Shown here: piece by piece, positions 19,569 to 27,567 of the stretch
Layout: every line of letters begins with the position of its first letter
How positions within the stretch are numbered: the stretch's first letter is position 1
Origin: Bacteroides gallinarum DSM 18171 = JCM 13658
GTDB taxonomy: Bacteria > Bacteroidota > Bacteroidia > Bacteroidales > Bacteroidaceae
Reading direction: 5' to 3'
DNA: 64,000 nt
Assembly: GCF_000374365.1 (NCBI RefSeq)
Contig: NZ_KB894118.1
Coordinates: 1-64,000 of the forward strand
Notes under the pieces: generated by a model
Seen by the model: the letters and a program-made list of their open reading frames with translations, nothing else
What the model was told of the DNA's origin: nothing
Databases searched by the model: none
Program-made: the position numbers and the translations under genes

Positions 19569-21178
19569 TAATTGGTTTGATATGCCTGTTCGGCATTTGT
19601 GTATTGAGTGCGCAGGACAAGAAAAGCGAGCCTGACAAGAAAAAGAAGCGTGTAGATTTGCTCTATGCCGATGAAGCGCAGGCAGACAAGCAGTCGCGTC
19701 CCGATGTGCAGGTGCTGATAGGCTCTGTCAGGATGAAGCACGACAGCATGTACATGTTCTGCGACAGCGCCCTGATTTACGAAAAAATCAATTCCGTGGA
19801 AGCCTTCGGCAACGTCCGTATGGAGCAGGGCGACACCCTGTTCATATACGGCGACTACCTGTACTACGATGGGATGTCGCAGCTTGCCATGCTGCGCGAA
19901 AACGTCCGCATGATTAACCGCAATACGGAACTCACTACGGACAGCCTGAACTACGACCGCCTTTACAACCTGGGATACTACTTTGACGGCGGCACGCTGA
20001 CCGACGAGGAAAATGTGCTGACATCCGAATGGGGAGAATACAGCCCGGCAACCAAACTGGCGGTGTTCAACCACGACGTGGAGCTGGTAAACCCGAAGTT
20101 CGTCCTCACTTCCGATACGCTGAAATACAGCACGGAGTCCAAAATCGCCACAATCCTGGGACCTTCCGACATTGTCAGCGACAATAACCACATCTATTCG
20201 GAGCGCGGAATCTATAACACCGTATCCGAGCAGGCAGAGCTGCTGGACCGTTCGATATTGACGAACGAAGGCAAGAAGCTCACCGGTGACAGCCTTTTCT
20301 ACGACCGCAAGTTAGGATATGGCGAAGCCTTCGACAACGTGCAGATGAACGATACGGTGAACAGGAATATGCTTACCGGCAATTACTGCTTTTACAATGA
20401 GCTCACGGGCAATGCCATTGCCACCCGGCGCGCCGTCGCTATCGACTATTCCCAGGGCGACAGCCTTTTCATGCACGGCGACACCCTGCGGCTGGTTACT
20501 TATAACCTGAATACCGACTCCGCCTACCGCGAGATGCGCGTCTATCACAAAGTGCGCGCCTACCGCACGGATGTGCAGGCGGTATGCGACTCCCTGGTCT
20601 ACAACTCCAAAGACTCCTGCATGACGATGTACACCGACCCGGTGTTGTGGCACGGTGCGCAGCAACTGCTGGGCGAGGAGATAAAGGTGTACATGAACGA
20701 CAGCACTATCGACTGGGCGCACATCATCAATCAGGCATTGGCAATAGAGCAGAAAGACTCCGTACATTACAACCAGGTTACGGGCAAGGAGATGAAAGCC
20801 TACTTCATCGGCGGAGAGATGCGCCGCGTAGATGTGAACGGCAACGTACTGATAATCTTCTATCCGGAAGAAAAAGACAGCACGATGATAGGCATGAACT
20901 ATGCCGAAGGCAGCTTCCTGCGTATTTTCTTAAAAGACCGCCGCATGGAAGAAGCCGCCCTGATAGGCAAATCCAACGGCATACTGTACCCGATGGACCA
21001 GATACCGGCGGACAAGATGCGGCTGCCTTCATTCGTATGGTTCGACTACATCCGTCCGCTGAACAAATACGACATCTTTGAGTGGCGGGGTAAAAAAGCG
21101 GGTGAAACATTGCAGAAAATCGACCGGAAACCTTTAACTTCGCCAAGAGACATGCATATAAAACGAACTAAAAAATAA
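19553..21178 (+). CDS. OstA/LptA-like periplasmic protein
   Basis: A protein of 541 aa from the ATG at 19553, which overlaps the surA-like gene by 16 bp and gives a clean signal peptide (MDKRLIIGLICLFGICVLSA). It contains repeated OstA/LptA jelly-roll strands (SVRMKHDSMYMFCDSALIY, GNVRMEQGDTLFIYGDYLYY, NLGYYFDGGTLTDEENVLTS). Such proteins form the LPS-binding bridge or the N-terminal part of LptD. It is longer than E. coli LptA (185 aa) and lacks an obvious LptD barrel. Its position after three folding factors suggests a dedicated LPS or outer-membrane assembly operon. Confidence 0.8.
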   Translation: MDKRLIIGLICLFGICVLSAQDKKSEPDKKKKRVDLLYADEAQADKQSRPDVQVLIGSVRMKHDSMYMFCDSALIYEKINSVEAFGNVRMEQGDTLFIYGDYLYYDGMSQLAMLRENVRMINRNTELTTDSLNYDRLYNLGYYFDGGTLTDEENVLTSEWGEYSPATKLAVFNHDVELVNPKFVLTSDTLKYSTESKIATILGPSDIVSDNNHIYSERGIYNTVSEQAELLDRSILTNEGKKLTGDSLFYDRKLGYGEAFDNVQMNDTVNRNMLTGNYCFYNELTGNAIATRRAVAIDYSQGDSLFMHGDTLRLVTYNLNTDSAYREMRVYHKVRAYRTDVQAVCDSLVYNSKDSCMTMYTDPVLWHGAQQLLGEEIKVYMNDSTIDWAHIINQALAIEQKDSVHYNQVTGKEMKAYFIGGEMRRVDVNGNVLIIFYPEEKDSTMIGMNYAEGSFLRIFLKDRRMEEAALIGKSNGILYPMDQIPADKMRLPSFVWFDYIRPLNKYDIFEWRGKKAGETLQKIDRKPLTSPRDMHIKRTKK

Positions 21179-21182
21179 CGCT

Positions 21183-21473
21183 ATGGGAATGTTTACAATG
21201 CGCAAGCCGCGGAGGTTCCACCATTCGTACATCTACGTGGACGAGCGGAAAGAGAAACTGGCAAAAATGGAAGAAAATGCCAAGCGCGAGTTGGGCATGC
21301 TGCCGGAAAAAGAGTTCTCGCCCGAGGATATCCGGGGGAAATTCGTCGAAGGAACCACCCATTTGAAGCGCCGCAAGGAGAGCGGGCGCAAGCCTGTGCA
21401 CCTGGGAGTCCTGCTGATAGTCATAGCCGTACTGCTATATCTGTGGTATGCCATTACCAACGGCATTATCTGA
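21183..21473 (+). CDS. Small membrane protein (96 aa)
   Basis: Basic, hydrophilic N-terminal two thirds ([20 protein letters not shown]) and one C-terminal transmembrane helix (about 73-92, [17 protein letters not shown]), so tail-anchored. I do not recognise a named family, but it sits 4 bp after the OstA-like gene and just before mutL and is presumably cotranscribed. The orientation is probably N-terminus in the cytoplasm, judged from the positive residues before the helix. Confidence 0.75.
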   Translation: MGMFTMRKPRRFHHSYIYVDERKEKLAKMEENAKRELGMLPEKEFSPEDIRGKFVEGTTHLKRRKESGRKPVHLGVLLIVIAVLLYLWYAITNGII

Positions 21474-21517
21474 CCTCCCTATATCTTAACCTCGTACTTT
21501 ATAATTTTATACTAATC

Positions 21518-23410
21518 ATGAGCGATATCATTCATTTGCTGCCCGATTCGGTCGCGAACCAGATTGCTGCCGGAGAGGTGATACAGCGTCCGGCATCCGT
21601 CGTCAAGGAACTGGTGGAAAATGCAATTGATGCCGAAGCCGGAGAAATACATGTTTTGATAACAGATGCCGGAAAAACCTGCATCCAGGTTATCGACGAC
21701 GGAAAAGGCATGTCCGAAACCGATGCCCGCCTCTCTTTCGAGCGCCATGCCACATCCAAGATACGCGAAGCTTCCGACCTGTTCGCCTTGCGCACCATGG
21801 GATTCCGCGGAGAAGCGCTGGCATCCATTGCTGCGGTGGCGGAGGTAGAGCTGAAAACCCGTCCGGCGGGAGAAGAACTCGGCACGCGCCTGGTGATTGC
21901 CGGTTCCAAGGTCGAGAGCCAGGAAGCCGTTTCCTGTCCTAAGGGAAGCAATTTTTCCGTAAAGAACCTGTTCTTCAATGTACCGGCACGCCGTAAGTTC
22001 CTGAAAGCCAATTCAACGGAACTAAGCAACATCCTGGCAGAGTTCGAGCGCATTGCCCTGGTACACCCGGAAGTTGCCTTCTACCTGTATAGCAATGACA
22101 CGGAACTGTTCAACCTGCCCGTCATGCCGCTACGCCAGCGCATCCTTGCCGTGTTCGGCAAGAAGCTGAACCAGCAACTGCTGTCGGTAGACGTGGATAC
22201 GACGATGATAAAGATATCCGGTTTCGTGTCGAAGCCGGAAACCTCCCGCAAGAAAGGTGCCCACCAGTACTTTTTCGTAAACGGGCGCTACATGCGCCAC
22301 CCCTATTTCCATAAAGCGGCAATGGACGCCTACGAGCAACTGATTCCCGCCGGAGAGCAGATATCCTATTTCATATATTTCGACGTTGCCCCCGCCAATA
22401 TAGACGTGAATATTCATCCCACAAAGACGGAAATCAAGTTCGAGAACGAGCAGGCTATCTGGCAGATACTCTCGGCAGCCGTTAAGGAGTCGCTCGGGAA
22501 GTTCAACGCCGTACCCTCTATCGATTTCGATACGGAAGGCATGCCCGACATTCCGGCATTCGAGCAGAGCCGTCCCGTACAGCCGCCGAAAGTCCATTAT
22601 AACGCAGACTTCAACCCTTTCAAAACCTCCTCCGCATCCTCCTATGGCGGCGGGGGAAGCTATTCGCGCAAGAGCGTGGAGTGGGAGGGGCTGTATTCCG
22701 GTCTGGCAAAAGCGAGCAAGATGAACGCGCCCGCCGAGGAAGAACCGCTCGATTACGGAGAAATCTCCTCTACCGTATCGGAGCCGGAAACGGACATTTC
22801 GCAACCCTCCCCCCTGTATGCCGGTACGCCGTCTGCGGTAGAGAAAGGAGCGCAGCACCTGCAATTCAAGGGGCGCTTTATCCTTACCTCCGTAAAGTCC
22901 GGCCTGATGCTGATAGACCAGCACCGTGCGCATATACGGGTATTGTTCGACCGCTATATGAGCCAGATTTGCCAGAAGCAGGGCGTATCGCAGGGAATGC
23001 TATTTCCCGAGATAATCCAGTTGCCGGCTTCCGAGGCGGCTGTCCTGGAGAGCCTGTCGGACGATTTGGCGGCAGTAGGTTTCGACCTCAGCCCTTTGGG
23101 AGGAGGCAGCTATGCTATCAACGGCATTCCCTCCGGTATCGAGGGGCTGAACCCGGTGGAGCTGGTGCGCAACATGGTACACACCTCTATGGAGAAAGGC
23201 AGCGACGTGAAGGAAGAAGTCCGCACAATCCTTGCATTGACGCTGGCGCGTGCGGCAGCCATAGTATACGGGCAGGTGCTGGGCAATGACGAAATGTCCA
23301 ACCTGGTAGACAGCCTGTTTGCCTGCTCCACACCCAACTATACGCCCGACGGGCATACAGTCCTTGCCACTATCAGGGAAGAGGAGATAGAAAAGCTGTT
23401 CCTGAAGTAA
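21518..23410 (+). CDS. mutL: DNA mismatch repair protein MutL
   Basis: GHKL-family ATPase that links MutS mismatch recognition to strand removal. The ATG at 21518 gives 630 aa starting [20 protein letters not shown], the usual MutL N-terminus. Motifs are ELVENAIDA (motif I), DDGKGM (II), RHATSKI and GFRGEAL (III). The variable Ser/Pro-rich linker is about 340-430 and the C-terminal dimerisation domain about 440-625. No DQHAxEEKxE endonuclease motif is evident (only [14 protein letters not shown] is seen at the matching place), so this may be a non-nicking MutL. Confidence 0.94.
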   Translation: MSDIIHLLPDSVANQIAAGEVIQRPASVVKELVENAIDAEAGEIHVLITDAGKTCIQVIDDGKGMSETDARLSFERHATSKIREASDLFALRTMGFRGEALASIAAVAEVELKTRPAGEELGTRLVIAGSKVESQEAVSCPKGSNFSVKNLFFNVPARRKFLKANSTELSNILAEFERIALVHPEVAFYLYSNDTELFNLPVMPLRQRILAVFGKKLNQQLLSVDVDTTMIKISGFVSKPETSRKKGAHQYFFVNGRYMRHPYFHKAAMDAYEQLIPAGEQISYFIYFDVAPANIDVNIHPTKTEIKFENEQAIWQILSAAVKESLGKFNAVPSIDFDTEGMPDIPAFEQSRPVQPPKVHYNADFNPFKTSSASSYGGGGSYSRKSVEWEGLYSGLAKASKMNAPAEEEPLDYGEISSTVSEPETDISQPSPLYAGTPSAVEKGAQHLQFKGRFILTSVKSGLMLIDQHRAHIRVLFDRYMSQICQKQGVSQGMLFPEIIQLPASEAAVLESLSDDLAAVGFDLSPLGGGSYAINGIPSGIEGLNPVELVRNMVHTSMEKGSDVKEEVRTILALTLARAAAIVYGQVLGNDEMSNLVDSLFACSTPNYTPDGHTVLATIREEEIEKLFLK

Positions 23411-23416
23411 GGAACA

Positions 23417-23664
23417 CAGAGGTGCGTGAGGGCATGAAGGTGCGAATACAGAGGCACGGAGATGCGTGAATGTAGGGGCATGAAGGTATGCGAATACAGA
23501 GGCGCAGAGATGCGTGAATGTAGGGGCATGAAGGTATACGAGTACAGAGGCACGGAGATACGTGAATGCAGAGTCATGAAGGTATGCAAATACAGAGGCA
23601 CGGAGATGCGTGAATGCTGAGTTATGAAAGTATACGAACACAGAGGCACAGAGACACAGAGGGG
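23417..23664. repeat. 48-bp tandem repeat array
   Basis: CAGAGG recurs at 23449, 23497, 23545, 23593 and 23641, exactly 48 bp apart, with a shortened first unit at 23417. The unit contains a GATGCGTGAATG core and a GCATGAAGGTATG core. Copies differ by scattered substitutions, so the array is moderately old or evolving by point changes. Confidence 0.9.
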
Positions 23665-23733
23665 AAAGTAAAAGCATAAGAGAAAATATATTTTCGATGA
23701 ATTTTCCTCTGTGTCTCTGTGCCTCTGTGTTCG
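23635..23733 (+). terminator. 28-bp perfect inverted repeat after mutL
   Basis: The arms at 23635-23662 and 23706-23733 are exact reverse complements built from the CACAGAGG motif. The stem of 28 bp would be an unusually strong hairpin. There is no clean T-tract directly after it, so termination is likely but not certain. Confidence 0.65.
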
Positions 23734-23849
23734 TCCTAATGCGATTATTTAAAAAAATCTTCTTTTTCAGAACCTTTTAGTCTTGTCGGTGTTAATTAAT
23801 CAGTTTGAATAATAAAGAATTTAATTAACCAACTTAACTATTAAGGTAT

Positions 23850-25040
23850 ATGAAAAAGATTCTAATGTTGCTGGCATTGGCCGGCGTATCTTCTGCTGTC
23901 ATGGCGCAGCAAAAGACTGAAGTTGTAGAACAAGTTGACATCATCCAGGTACAGGACAAGTACCAGGTAATAACGAATCCGTTCTGGAGTAACTGGTTTT
24001 TCTCTATCGGAGGCGGTGCTTCGGTGATGTACGGAGATAACGACCAGCAGTTGGGCGATTTCGGCAAACGTATCAGCCCTACAATGAATATCTCCGTCGG
24101 CAAGTGGTTCACCCCCGGGCTCGGATTGCGTTTACAATATAGCGGTCTCCAGGCAAAAGGTTTCACAATGGACCCGTTTGCCGATTATGTAAAGGGAACC
24201 CAGCGCGGAAACGGCTCGTATAAGCAGCGCTTCGAATATATGAACTTCCACGGCGACGTGATGTTCAACCTGAATGCCCTGTTCGGCGGATACAATCCCG
24301 ACCGTGTGTACGAAATCATCCCCTATCTGGGAGCCGGTATCACTCATAACTATACGAAACCGCATCGCCAGGCGCTGGCTATGAATGCCGGTATTATCAA
24401 CCGCTTCCGTATTTCGGATGCGATAGACATTAACCTGGAGCTGAGTGCTATGGGCGCCGAGGATAAGTTCGACGGAACCGTTGCCGGCAAGGGATATGAC
24501 GGCGTGTTCAGCGCTACGCTGGGGCTGACGTACCACTTCCCCAAACGCGGGTTCAACCGTCCGGTTCCGCAGTTGATTTCCGCTCTCGAACTCTCTGCCA
24601 TGCAGCAACAGATTGCTGAAATGGCGGCTGCCAACCAGCAGTTGGAGTCGGCGCTGACCGCTGCACAGAACAGACCGGTAGAAGTTACCGAAACCGAAGT
24701 AATCGTAGCCGACCCGAATATCGCGCCGCGTACCGTATTCTTCAAAATCGGTTCTGCCGAGGTATCTCCGCGTGAGGTGATGAACATCTCCTACCTGGCA
24801 AAACAAATGCAGGAATTCCCCAACGCTACTTATACCGTCAACGGCTATGCCGACTCTGCAACCGGTACTCCCGAATTCAACAAGCAGTTGAGTCTGAAAC
24901 GTGCGCAAGCCGTGGTAGATGTTCTGGTAAAGGATTACGGTATCTCTGCCGACCGCCTGAAGATTTCCGCCGACGGTGGTGTGGATAAGTTCGGACAGCC
25001 GATTCTGAACCGCGTGGTATTGGTAAAATCTGCCGACTGA
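23850..25040 (+). CDS. OmpA-family outer membrane protein
   Basis: Protein of 396 aa with a signal peptide (cleaved after VMAQ, about residue 20). An N-terminal beta-barrel (about 40-230) begins with NPFWSNWFFSIGGGASVMYG and ends in aromatic-rich strands (LGLTYHFPKRGF). A short coiled-coil linker (LSAMQQQIAEMAAANQQLES) precedes a C-terminal OmpA-like peptidoglycan-binding domain (about 290-396, TVFFKIGSAEVSP, VNGYADSATGTPEFN, LSLKRAQAVVDVL). It anchors the outer membrane to the cell wall and is typically very abundant in Bacteroides. Confidence 0.92.
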   Translation: MKKILMLLALAGVSSAVMAQQKTEVVEQVDIIQVQDKYQVITNPFWSNWFFSIGGGASVMYGDNDQQLGDFGKRISPTMNISVGKWFTPGLGLRLQYSGLQAKGFTMDPFADYVKGTQRGNGSYKQRFEYMNFHGDVMFNLNALFGGYNPDRVYEIIPYLGAGITHNYTKPHRQALAMNAGIINRFRISDAIDINLELSAMGAEDKFDGTVAGKGYDGVFSATLGLTYHFPKRGFNRPVPQLISALELSAMQQQIAEMAAANQQLESALTAAQNRPVEVTETEVIVADPNIAPRTVFFKIGSAEVSPREVMNISYLAKQMQEFPNATYTVNGYADSATGTPEFNKQLSLKRAQAVVDVLVKDYGISADRLKISADGGVDKFGQPILNRVVLVKSAD

Positions 25041-25062
25041 CAGATAACCGGACAAGAATGAT

Positions 25063-25097
25063 AAAGGCCGTATCCTGCAAAAGGGGTACGGCCTTTT
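25063..25097 (+). terminator. Intrinsic terminator after the OmpA gene
   Basis: AAAGGCCGTATCC pairs with the GGTACGGCCTTT arm (one mispair) and is followed by a T-rich stretch. Confidence 0.85.
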
Positions 25098-25106
25098 CTA
25101 TGTTTT

Positions 25107-25226
25107 TTCACCACAGAGTTGGGGTTCCGCCGAGTTGACGTTTCACGAGTTGAGGTTCCACAAAATAGAAGTTCCACAGAGTTGAAAATTAAAAACTCTG
25201 TGGAACTCTGTGTATTCTGTGGTGAA
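25107..25226. repeat. 15-bp repeats inside nested inverted repeats
   Basis: Several 15-bp copies close to GAGTTGAGGTTCCAC follow each other from about 25116 to 25185. They are enclosed by an 11-bp outer inverted repeat TTCACCACAGA (25107-25117) / TCTGTGGTGAA (25216-25226). An inner hairpin GTTCCACAGAGTT (25171-25183) / AACTCTGTGGAAC (25194-25206) is perfect. It lies between the convergent ompA-like and trpS genes. Confidence 0.8.
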
Positions 25227-25239
25227 CGTGCCCCCTGCT

Positions 25240-26334
25240 TTATTCTCCGCTGAATTTCTTCACCTGCTCTGCAATCAGTTCCGCATCGTCGAAATAGTTG
25301 ATTTTCATGGCGCGGCGTACATCGTCCAGCGTTGCCGCTGCGGTTTCGCGGGCGGTTTCGCAGCCTTTTTTCAGCATCTCGTAGATAGCGGGGATATCTT
25401 TTTCGAACTCCTTGCGGCGGTTGCGGATAGGCTCCAGCGTTTCCTGCATGATGTTGTTGAGGAAACCCTTCACTTTCATGTCGCCCAAACCGCCGCGCCG
25501 ATAATGCGCCTTCAGCTCCTCCAGCGAAGGATAGTCGGGCAGGTAACGCTCGAAGTGCTCGGGACGGCAGAAGGCATCCAGGTAGGTGAATACGGTGTTG
25601 CCCTCTATCTTGCCCGGGTCTTGCACACGCAGGTGGTCGGGGTCGGTGTACATGCTTCTCACCTTCTTCTGAATCTCATCGGCGGGGTCGGAAAGGTAGA
25701 TGCAGTTGCCCAAAGACTTGCTCATCTTGGCTTTGCCGTCAGTTCCCGGCAGGCGCAGGCAGGCAGCATTCTCCGGCAGCAGGATTTCCGGCTCCACCAG
25801 TGTGTCGCCGTAGATGAAGTTGAAACGGCGGACGATTTCGCGCGCCTGCTCAATCATCGGTTCCTGGTCTTCGCCTACGGGAACGGTGGTGGCGCGGAAA
25901 GCGGTGATGTCGGCAGCCTGGCTGATAGGGTAGGTGAAGAAACCCACCGGGATGCTCGTCTCGAAGTTACGCATCTGGATTTCCGTCTTTACCGTGGGAT
26001 TGCGTTGCAGGCGCGATACGGTGACGAGGTCCATATAATAGAATGTAAGCTCGCACAGCTCCGGTATCTGCGACTGGATGAAGATAGTACTTTTTGCCGG
26101 GTCTAACCCGCAGGCCAAGTAGTCGAGAGCTACCTCGATAACGTTCTGGCGTACCTTTTCCGGGTTCTCCATGTTGTCCGTCAATGCTTGCGCATCGGCT
26201 ATGAACACGAATGTCTTGTCGTACAGTCCGGAGTCCTGCAACTCCACCCTGCGTCTCAATGAGCCTACATAATGTCCAATGTGCAGGCGTCCTGTGGGGC
26301 GGTCGCCCGTGAGGATGATTTTCTCTTTTGCCAT
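25240..26334 (-). CDS. trpS: Tryptophanyl-tRNA synthetase
   Basis: Class I aminoacyl-tRNA synthetase charging tRNA-Trp. The 364-aa protein has the HIGH motif within [17 protein letters not shown] (about 10-26) and KMSKS at 203-207. It is close to the usual bacterial length. A -7 box CAAAGATA on the plus strand (26385-26392) lies upstream on the minus strand. The ATG at 26334 fits the family N-terminus ([15 protein letters not shown]). Confidence 0.95.
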   Translation of the reverse strand: MAKEKIILTGDRPTGRLHIGHYVGSLRRRVELQDSGLYDKTFVFIADAQALTDNMENPEKVRQNVIEVALDYLACGLDPAKSTIFIQSQIPELCELTFYYMDLVTVSRLQRNPTVKTEIQMRNFETSIPVGFFTYPISQAADITAFRATTVPVGEDQEPMIEQAREIVRRFNFIYGDTLVEPEILLPENAACLRLPGTDGKAKMSKSLGNCIYLSDPADEIQKKVRSMYTDPDHLRVQDPGKIEGNTVFTYLDAFCRPEHFERYLPDYPSLEELKAHYRRGGLGDMKVKGFLNNIMQETLEPIRNRRKEFEKDIPAIYEMLKKGCETARETAAATLDDVRRAMKINYFDDAELIAEQVKKFSGE

Positions 26335-26384
26335 ATCTGTATTTATTGTTTTTCCTTATAAATCCTGTTCATTGTAACGGAATG

Positions 26385-26392
26385 CAAAGATA
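26385..26392 (-). promoter_or_regulatory. -7 box of trpS
   Basis: TATCTTTG on the minus strand, an exact Bacteroidetes -7 element, about 50 bp upstream of trpS. The -33 position reads CTG rather than TTG. Confidence 0.5.
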
Positions 26393-26515
26393 CCATTATT
26401 TTCAACGAATGCAGTGCATTGCCATAAAAAATGCGCGGCAAGAGTCCCGTCCCGCTCCCGAAGCCCTGCTGAAATGCCGGGCGGAGGGCGGCTGTCCCTT
26501 CTTCTGCCCCGTCCT

Positions 26516-27142
26516 TTATTCCTTAGTATATAGGCGGTGGCTTCCGTAGCCGCTTATGCCGATTCCGCTTCCGGGCGTATGCGCCCATTTGCGCAGTTCC
26601 GTGGTGGCGGTACTTTTCAGCAGCCCGGTCAGTTGGCAGTAGATGCGCACGGTGAGGTGGGGATTTTCTTCCAGGAATTTCCGGGCGATGTCCAGGCGCT
26701 GTTCCGGGGTGTATTTCTGCGAGGAGCTGCGGGGACGCCAGTGGGCACGTTCCAGGCGGCATTTCTGGCGGGTTTCCCCAATCAGCTCCTTGTCGGCGCG
26801 GAAGTTGATGTTGCTCACAGCGATGCTCTGGGCGTTGCGGTGCGTGGCTTCCTCGCCGGTCTTTTCGCGCTCTTTGTCCTCGCGCAGGGCAAGCGCAGGC
26901 GAAAATACGCCTATCCCTTCTATTTTCACCGAGCGCCCCATAGCCATTTCGTGCGCCAGCGCTTCGCCCAGCTCCAGTATCACCCCCTCGGTCACTCCTT
27001 TGGGGAAGGCGCATTTCAGGGATATGTACTCCGCCAGTTCGCGAGTGCCCGTCTGCCCCGTCATAACCATTTGCGGATAGGTAATTTCCTCGCCCGTTCC
27101 GTGGATATCGGGCATTCTTTTCATTATGTACTGTGCAGACAT
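26516..27142 (-). CDS. HU-like (HU-HIG type) DNA-binding protein
   Basis: Protein of 208 aa with an N-terminal HU/IHF-like fold as found in Bacteroidetes (about 15-125: AEYISLKCAFPKGVTEGVIL, GRSVKIEGIGVFSPAL, ISNINF-like beta arm VSNINFRAD). A C-terminal helical segment with helix-turn-helix character follows (about 140-195: TPEQRLDIARKFLEENP, VRIYCQLTGLLKSTATTELR). Proteins with this HU-related domain are thought to bind DNA and may act in nucleoid structure; the extra domain sets it apart from plain HU. Its transcript appears to begin inside a repeat-bearing inverted repeat (27174-27281). Confidence 0.7.
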   Translation of the reverse strand: MSAQYIMKRMPDIHGTGEEITYPQMVMTGQTGTRELAEYISLKCAFPKGVTEGVILELGEALAHEMAMGRSVKIEGIGVFSPALALREDKEREKTGEEATHRNAQSIAVSNINFRADKELIGETRQKCRLERAHWRPRSSSQKYTPEQRLDIARKFLEENPHLTVRIYCQLTGLLKSTATTELRKWAHTPGSGIGISGYGSHRLYTKE

Positions 27143-27173
27143 CTTTTCCTCGTATTATAAAGTTCGTACCGTT

Positions 27174-27281
27174 GCAATGCAATCTCGGAATCGAAGTTCA
27201 GTTCTTAAGAATCGAACTTCGGTTCTTATAAATTAAACTTTAGTTCCTGTAAATTAAGGTTTAATTCCAAGATTGCATTGC
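27174..27281. repeat. 21-bp tandem repeats within an 18-bp inverted repeat
   Basis: GCAATGCAATCTCGGAAT (27174-27191) and its reverse complement (27264-27281, one mismatch) enclose three 21-bp direct repeats (27192-27212, 27213-27233, 27234-27254) and a partial fourth. A minus-strand -7 box TACTTTTG (27291-27284) lies just outside the right arm, so the whole structure would form the 5' leader of the HU-like gene's mRNA. Confidence 0.85.
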
Positions 27282-27283
27282 GA

Positions 27284-27291
27284 CAAAAGTA
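27284..27291 (-). promoter_or_regulatory. -7 box of the HU-like gene
   Basis: TACTTTTG on the minus strand matches TAnnTTTG. The implied start near 27277 falls in the right arm of the inverted repeat; the -33 region is T-rich without a clear TTG. Confidence 0.45.
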
Positions 27292-27331
27292 ACTATTCTT
27301 TTCGGATAAGAAATTTATTACGTTGATTAAT

Positions 27332-27362
27332 TTGCTCAAATCGTAAATAAGTCGTTACTTTG
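27332..27362 (+). promoter_or_regulatory. Promoter of the carB leader
   Basis: TTG (27332-27334) and TTACTTTG (27355-27362) are spaced 20 bp apart, close to the Bacteroidetes consensus. Transcription would start near 27370, just before the leader peptide ATG. Confidence 0.6.
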
Positions 27363-27382
27363 CAAAAATTTTAGAGATAACT

Positions 27383-27499
27383 ATGCAATCGCGGAAAATG
27401 AGAAGTACATACAACCTACGCTCGAATGAATTCCATTCGATAGCCGTCGGTTTTTCCTTTTCCGGAAACGATATTTTCAGTTCTTTGGTGATGCGTTAA
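27383..27499 (+). CDS. Putative carB leader peptide
   Basis: A 38-codon frame opens 20 bp after the promoter's -7 box and ends with TAA at 27497-27499. The product begins MQSRKMRSTYNLRSNEFHSI and ends SSLVMR; an internal ATG at 27398 would give 33 residues. It contains three Arg codons early and a U-rich stretch (27450-27461, TTTTTCCTTTTC) in its second half. The last codons and the stop lie within the left arm of the terminator at 27491-27519, so a ribosome close behind RNA polymerase would block the hairpin. This is the arrangement of E. coli pyrL. No family is recognised and translation is unproven. Confidence 0.6.
   Translation: MQSRKMRSTYNLRSNEFHSIAVGFSFSGNDIFSSLVMR
27422..27440 (+). 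promoter_or_regulatory. Possible pause hairpin in carB leader
   Basis: TCGAATG (27422-27428) and CATTCGA (27434-27440) pair perfectly around a 5-nt loop, 10-30 nt upstream of the U-rich stretch. In pyrBI-type leaders a hairpin of this kind promotes polymerase pausing. Confidence 0.4.
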
Positions 27500-27526
27500 C
27501 CCTTATTCGGGTAACGCATTTTTTTT
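27491..27526 (+). terminator. Attenuator (intrinsic terminator) upstream of carB
   Basis: ATGCGTTAACCC (27491-27502) pairs with GGGTAACGCAT (27509-27519) with one bulged A and a 6-nt loop, followed by eight Ts (27519-27526). It lies 41 bp before the carB start with no other gene between, so it must be read through for carB to be expressed. Confidence 0.85.
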
Positions 27527-27567
27527 GCCGGAACGCGAAGGATGAACTTAACAGACAACAAGAGAAT

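Larger units (their letters stand above)
23411..23849. other. mutL-ompA intergenic region with repeats
   Basis: The 439-bp interval holds a 48-bp tandem array and a 28-bp perfect inverted repeat (annotated separately) and an AT-rich leader before the OmpA-family gene. I see no protein-coding gene; an open minus-strand frame exists only because the repeat period is divisible by three. Confidence 0.6.

Noticed and set aside
23000..23677. Open minus-strand frame with a 16-residue repeat
   Set aside because: It is open because the 48-bp repeat period is a multiple of three. It also runs antisense into mutL, has no homology I recognise, and its residues follow the repeat DNA only.
27383..27526. 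Purely RNA-based riboswitch before carB
   Set aside because: I found no known aptamer pattern, while the leader frame ending in the terminator stem explains the layout more simply. It cannot be excluded from sequence alone.
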